Shown here in pieces: positions 16,188 through 17,254 of a stretch of 17,254 bases of DNA. The stretch covers positions 1 to 17,254 of the forward strand of contig CAKTEZ010000030.1 of the NCBI GenBank assembly GCA_934553255.1, in the 5' to 3' direction. The stretch comes from an uncultured Oscillospiraceae bacterium. Its GTDB lineage: Bacteria; Bacillota; Clostridia; Oscillospirales; Oscillospiraceae. Every line of letters starts with the position of its first letter. The first letter of the stretch is position 1. The notes beneath the pieces are model-generated. The model did not search any database. It was not told the origin of the DNA and saw only the letters and a list, made by a program, of their open reading frames with translations. Made by a program: the position numbers and the translations under genes.

Positions 16188-16769
16188 ATGATCGACCTCA
16201 CGCGCCGCGGCGCACAGGGCAACGACCGATACCTCCCCGCGGTGATGACGCAGGGAAACGCAAGCACCTATGACACGATGATCGACAGCAGCGGAATGCG
16301 TCCGCGCTCGCAGATGGACGCGCAGAACACGGGCAGCGCGCCGATGACGCCGACGCGGGGGGGCGGCACGAGCGGCGCTCTGAGCGCGCCCGCGCGGAGA
16401 GTGTCCGCCGCGTCGAACGGCACGGCACAGGGTGAGCCGCCGGAGGTCTGGATGGGGACCCAGCGCATTTCGCCGGGCCTTGGCCCGCTGCCGTCCGGTC
16501 CGGAGGGCATGAGCGCGTCGGAGCAGATCCTCCACAGCTCGTGGAAAAGCTTGATGGCGCGCAATGTGGGCCGCAGCGTCATCGTCAGCTTTCTCATCGG
16601 CACGCAGAACACCATCGTTACCCACGGCATTCTTTACGAGGTGGGCAACGACTATATCGCGCTCTACCAGCCTGACGAGCAGAGCTACATCAGCGCGGAC
16701 CTCTATTCCGTCCGCTTCATGGAGTTCCTGCCGGAGGTCACGCAGACCAACTCCCAGCAGCAGCAATAG
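16188..16769 (+). CDS. gerQ: GerQ-like spore coat protein
   Basis: This is a 193-residue protein. Residues 1 to about 105 are low-complexity (Gly, Ser, Pro, Met, Gln) and likely disordered. Residues about 110-182 form a compact domain: ILHSSWKSLMARNVGRSVIV, then THGILYEVGNDYIALYQPDE, ISADLYSVRFMEFL. This matches the GerQ layout, where a helix and R/K-G-K segment precede a beta domain with the G-x-I/V-x-x-x-G-x-D/H-Y/H-I pattern and a late Y-x-x-x-x-F. GerQ is needed to place CwlJ in the Bacillus coat, and here the gene follows cwlJ by 41 nt. The protein ends in QQQQ and has a single lysine (in WKSLM), unlike Bacillus GerQ with its N-terminal cross-linked lysines. GGAAAGGA stands 9 nt before the ATG. 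The call rests on the domain pattern plus context. Confidence 0.72.
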   Translation: MIDLTRRGAQGNDRYLPAVMTQGNASTYDTMIDSSGMRPRSQMDAQNTGSAPMTPTRGGGTSGALSAPARRVSAASNGTAQGEPPEVWMGTQRISPGLGPLPSGPEGMSASEQILHSSWKSLMARNVGRSVIVSFLIGTQNTIVTHGILYEVGNDYIALYQPDEQSYISADLYSVRFMEFLPEVTQTNSQQQQ

Positions 16770-16809
16770 AAAAAAGCAGAAAGCGAGCGGCCTCGCTTTC
16801 TGCTTTTTT
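16770..16809. terminator. Perfect bidirectional terminator between gerQ and metI
   Basis: An A-run plus GCAGAAAGCGAG (16770-16787) pairs perfectly with CTCGCTTTCTGC plus a T-run (16792-16809), an 18-bp stem with a 4-nt loop. The A/T ends make it work in both directions. It starts directly after the gerQ stop and lies 7 nt beyond the metI stop on the other strand. Confidence 0.95.
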
Positions 16810-16816
16810 GTGTGGG

Positions 16817-17254
16817 TCAGCGGTTCTTGAGCCGCTTGTCGCACTTCGCGGCGAGCCTCGTACCGACGCTCTGGAAGAGCTGTACGAGCAGAATGAGCAG
16901 CAGGACCGCCGCGTACATCACGAGATATTTGTAGCGGTAGAAGCCGTAGTCAATGGCGATCTTGCCGAGACCGCCGCCGCCGATAATGCCGCTCATGGCC
17001 GAGTAGCCGAGGATGGTCGTGAGCGCGATGGTAAAGTTCTGCAGCAGAGAGGGGATGCTTTCGGGGATCATCACCTTGCAGATGATCTGCATGGGCGTCG
17101 CACCCATGCTCTGCGCGGCCTCGATGATGTTGGGGTCCAGCTCACGCAGGCTGCTCTCGATGAGACGCGCGACGAACGGAAAGGCCGCGACGACGAGCGG
17201 AACGATGGTCGCCCTGGTGCCGACGGTCGTGCCGATGATGAGGCGCGAGAGCGG
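16817..17254 (-). CDS. metI: Methionine ABC transporter permease MetI (3' part)
   Basis: The last 145 codons are inside the window; the frame is open to the right edge, so the start is missing. The reading frame continues upstream of the internal Met at 17107. The permease EAA loop reads EAAQSMGATPMQIICKVMIP, the contact point for the ATPase. The flanking motifs TIVPLVVAAFPFVARLIE and GYSAMSGIIGGGGLGKIAIDYG are characteristic of MetI, the membrane part of the MetNIQ methionine importer, rather than of other binding-protein-dependent permeases. At least three hydrophobic segments are present. metN would be expected upstream, outside the window. Termination is at the shared hairpin at 16770-16809. 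Confidence 0.92.
   Translation of the reverse strand, partial: PLSRLIIGTTVGTRATIVPLVVAAFPFVARLIESSLRELDPNIIEAAQSMGATPMQIICKVMIPESIPSLLQNFTIALTTILGYSAMSGIIGGGGLGKIAIDYGFYRYKYLVMYAAVLLLILLVQLFQSVGTRLAAKCDKRLKNR

Overview
The window is a GC-rich stretch of core chromosome that looks like a spore-forming member of the Clostridia, probably an Oscillospiraceae/Ruminococcaceae-type gut anaerobe. Three things suggest this: the gene orders dprA-topA-trmFO and plsX-acpP-rnc, which are typical of Firmicutes; the AGGAGG-type ribosome binding sites and sigma-A promoters; and a CwlJ-GerQ spore pair. The genus cannot be read from the sequence alone. No rRNA, tRNA, CRISPR array, insertion sequence or prophage was seen. 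No gene-free stretch exceeds 300 bases; the largest gaps (75-297 and 3926-4209) are divergent promoter regions.

Region 1 (1-2160) is an envelope-type locus. The 5' end of an SPFH-family gene points left off the window edge. A TetR-family regulator is transcribed divergently and overlaps the start of an exported protein with seven 17-residue bactofilin-like beta repeats and a C-terminal membrane domain. A perfect palindrome between the divergent genes is a candidate operator. Region 2 (2162-3925, minus strand) is a Na+/phosphate cotransporter-PhoU fusion that converges on the previous gene at a strong hairpin.

Region 3 (4099-10886) is one apparent operon behind a TTGACA-17-TATGAT promoter packed with palindromes: a SpoU/TrmH RNA methyltransferase, dprA, topA, trmFO and plsX. 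These are linked by gaps of 6-17 nt or a 1-nt overlap. They join RNA modification, DNA uptake/processing, DNA topology and the first step of phospholipid synthesis. Region 4 (10905-11990) has acpP on its own strong promoter, followed by a short hairpin and rnc with a TTG start and a strong terminator.

Region 5 (12011-15552) is uppP and ftsK (lipid-carrier recycling for the wall, and chromosome translocation) as a two-gene unit with its own promoter and terminator. Region 6 (15648-16809) is a spore germination module: a CwlJ-type cortex hydrolase and a GerQ-like coat protein, with a weak sigma-K-like promoter candidate and a perfect bidirectional terminator. Region 7 (16817-17254, minus strand) is the 3' part of metI, a methionine ABC transporter permease, cut by the window edge.

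Most of the window is well-known housekeeping. The parts worth a second look are the TetR/beta-repeat membrane protein/SPFH locus, the palindromic promoter of the methyltransferase-dprA-topA operon, the lysine/alanine tails shared by TopA and FtsK, and the divergent GerQ that lacks N-terminal lysines.
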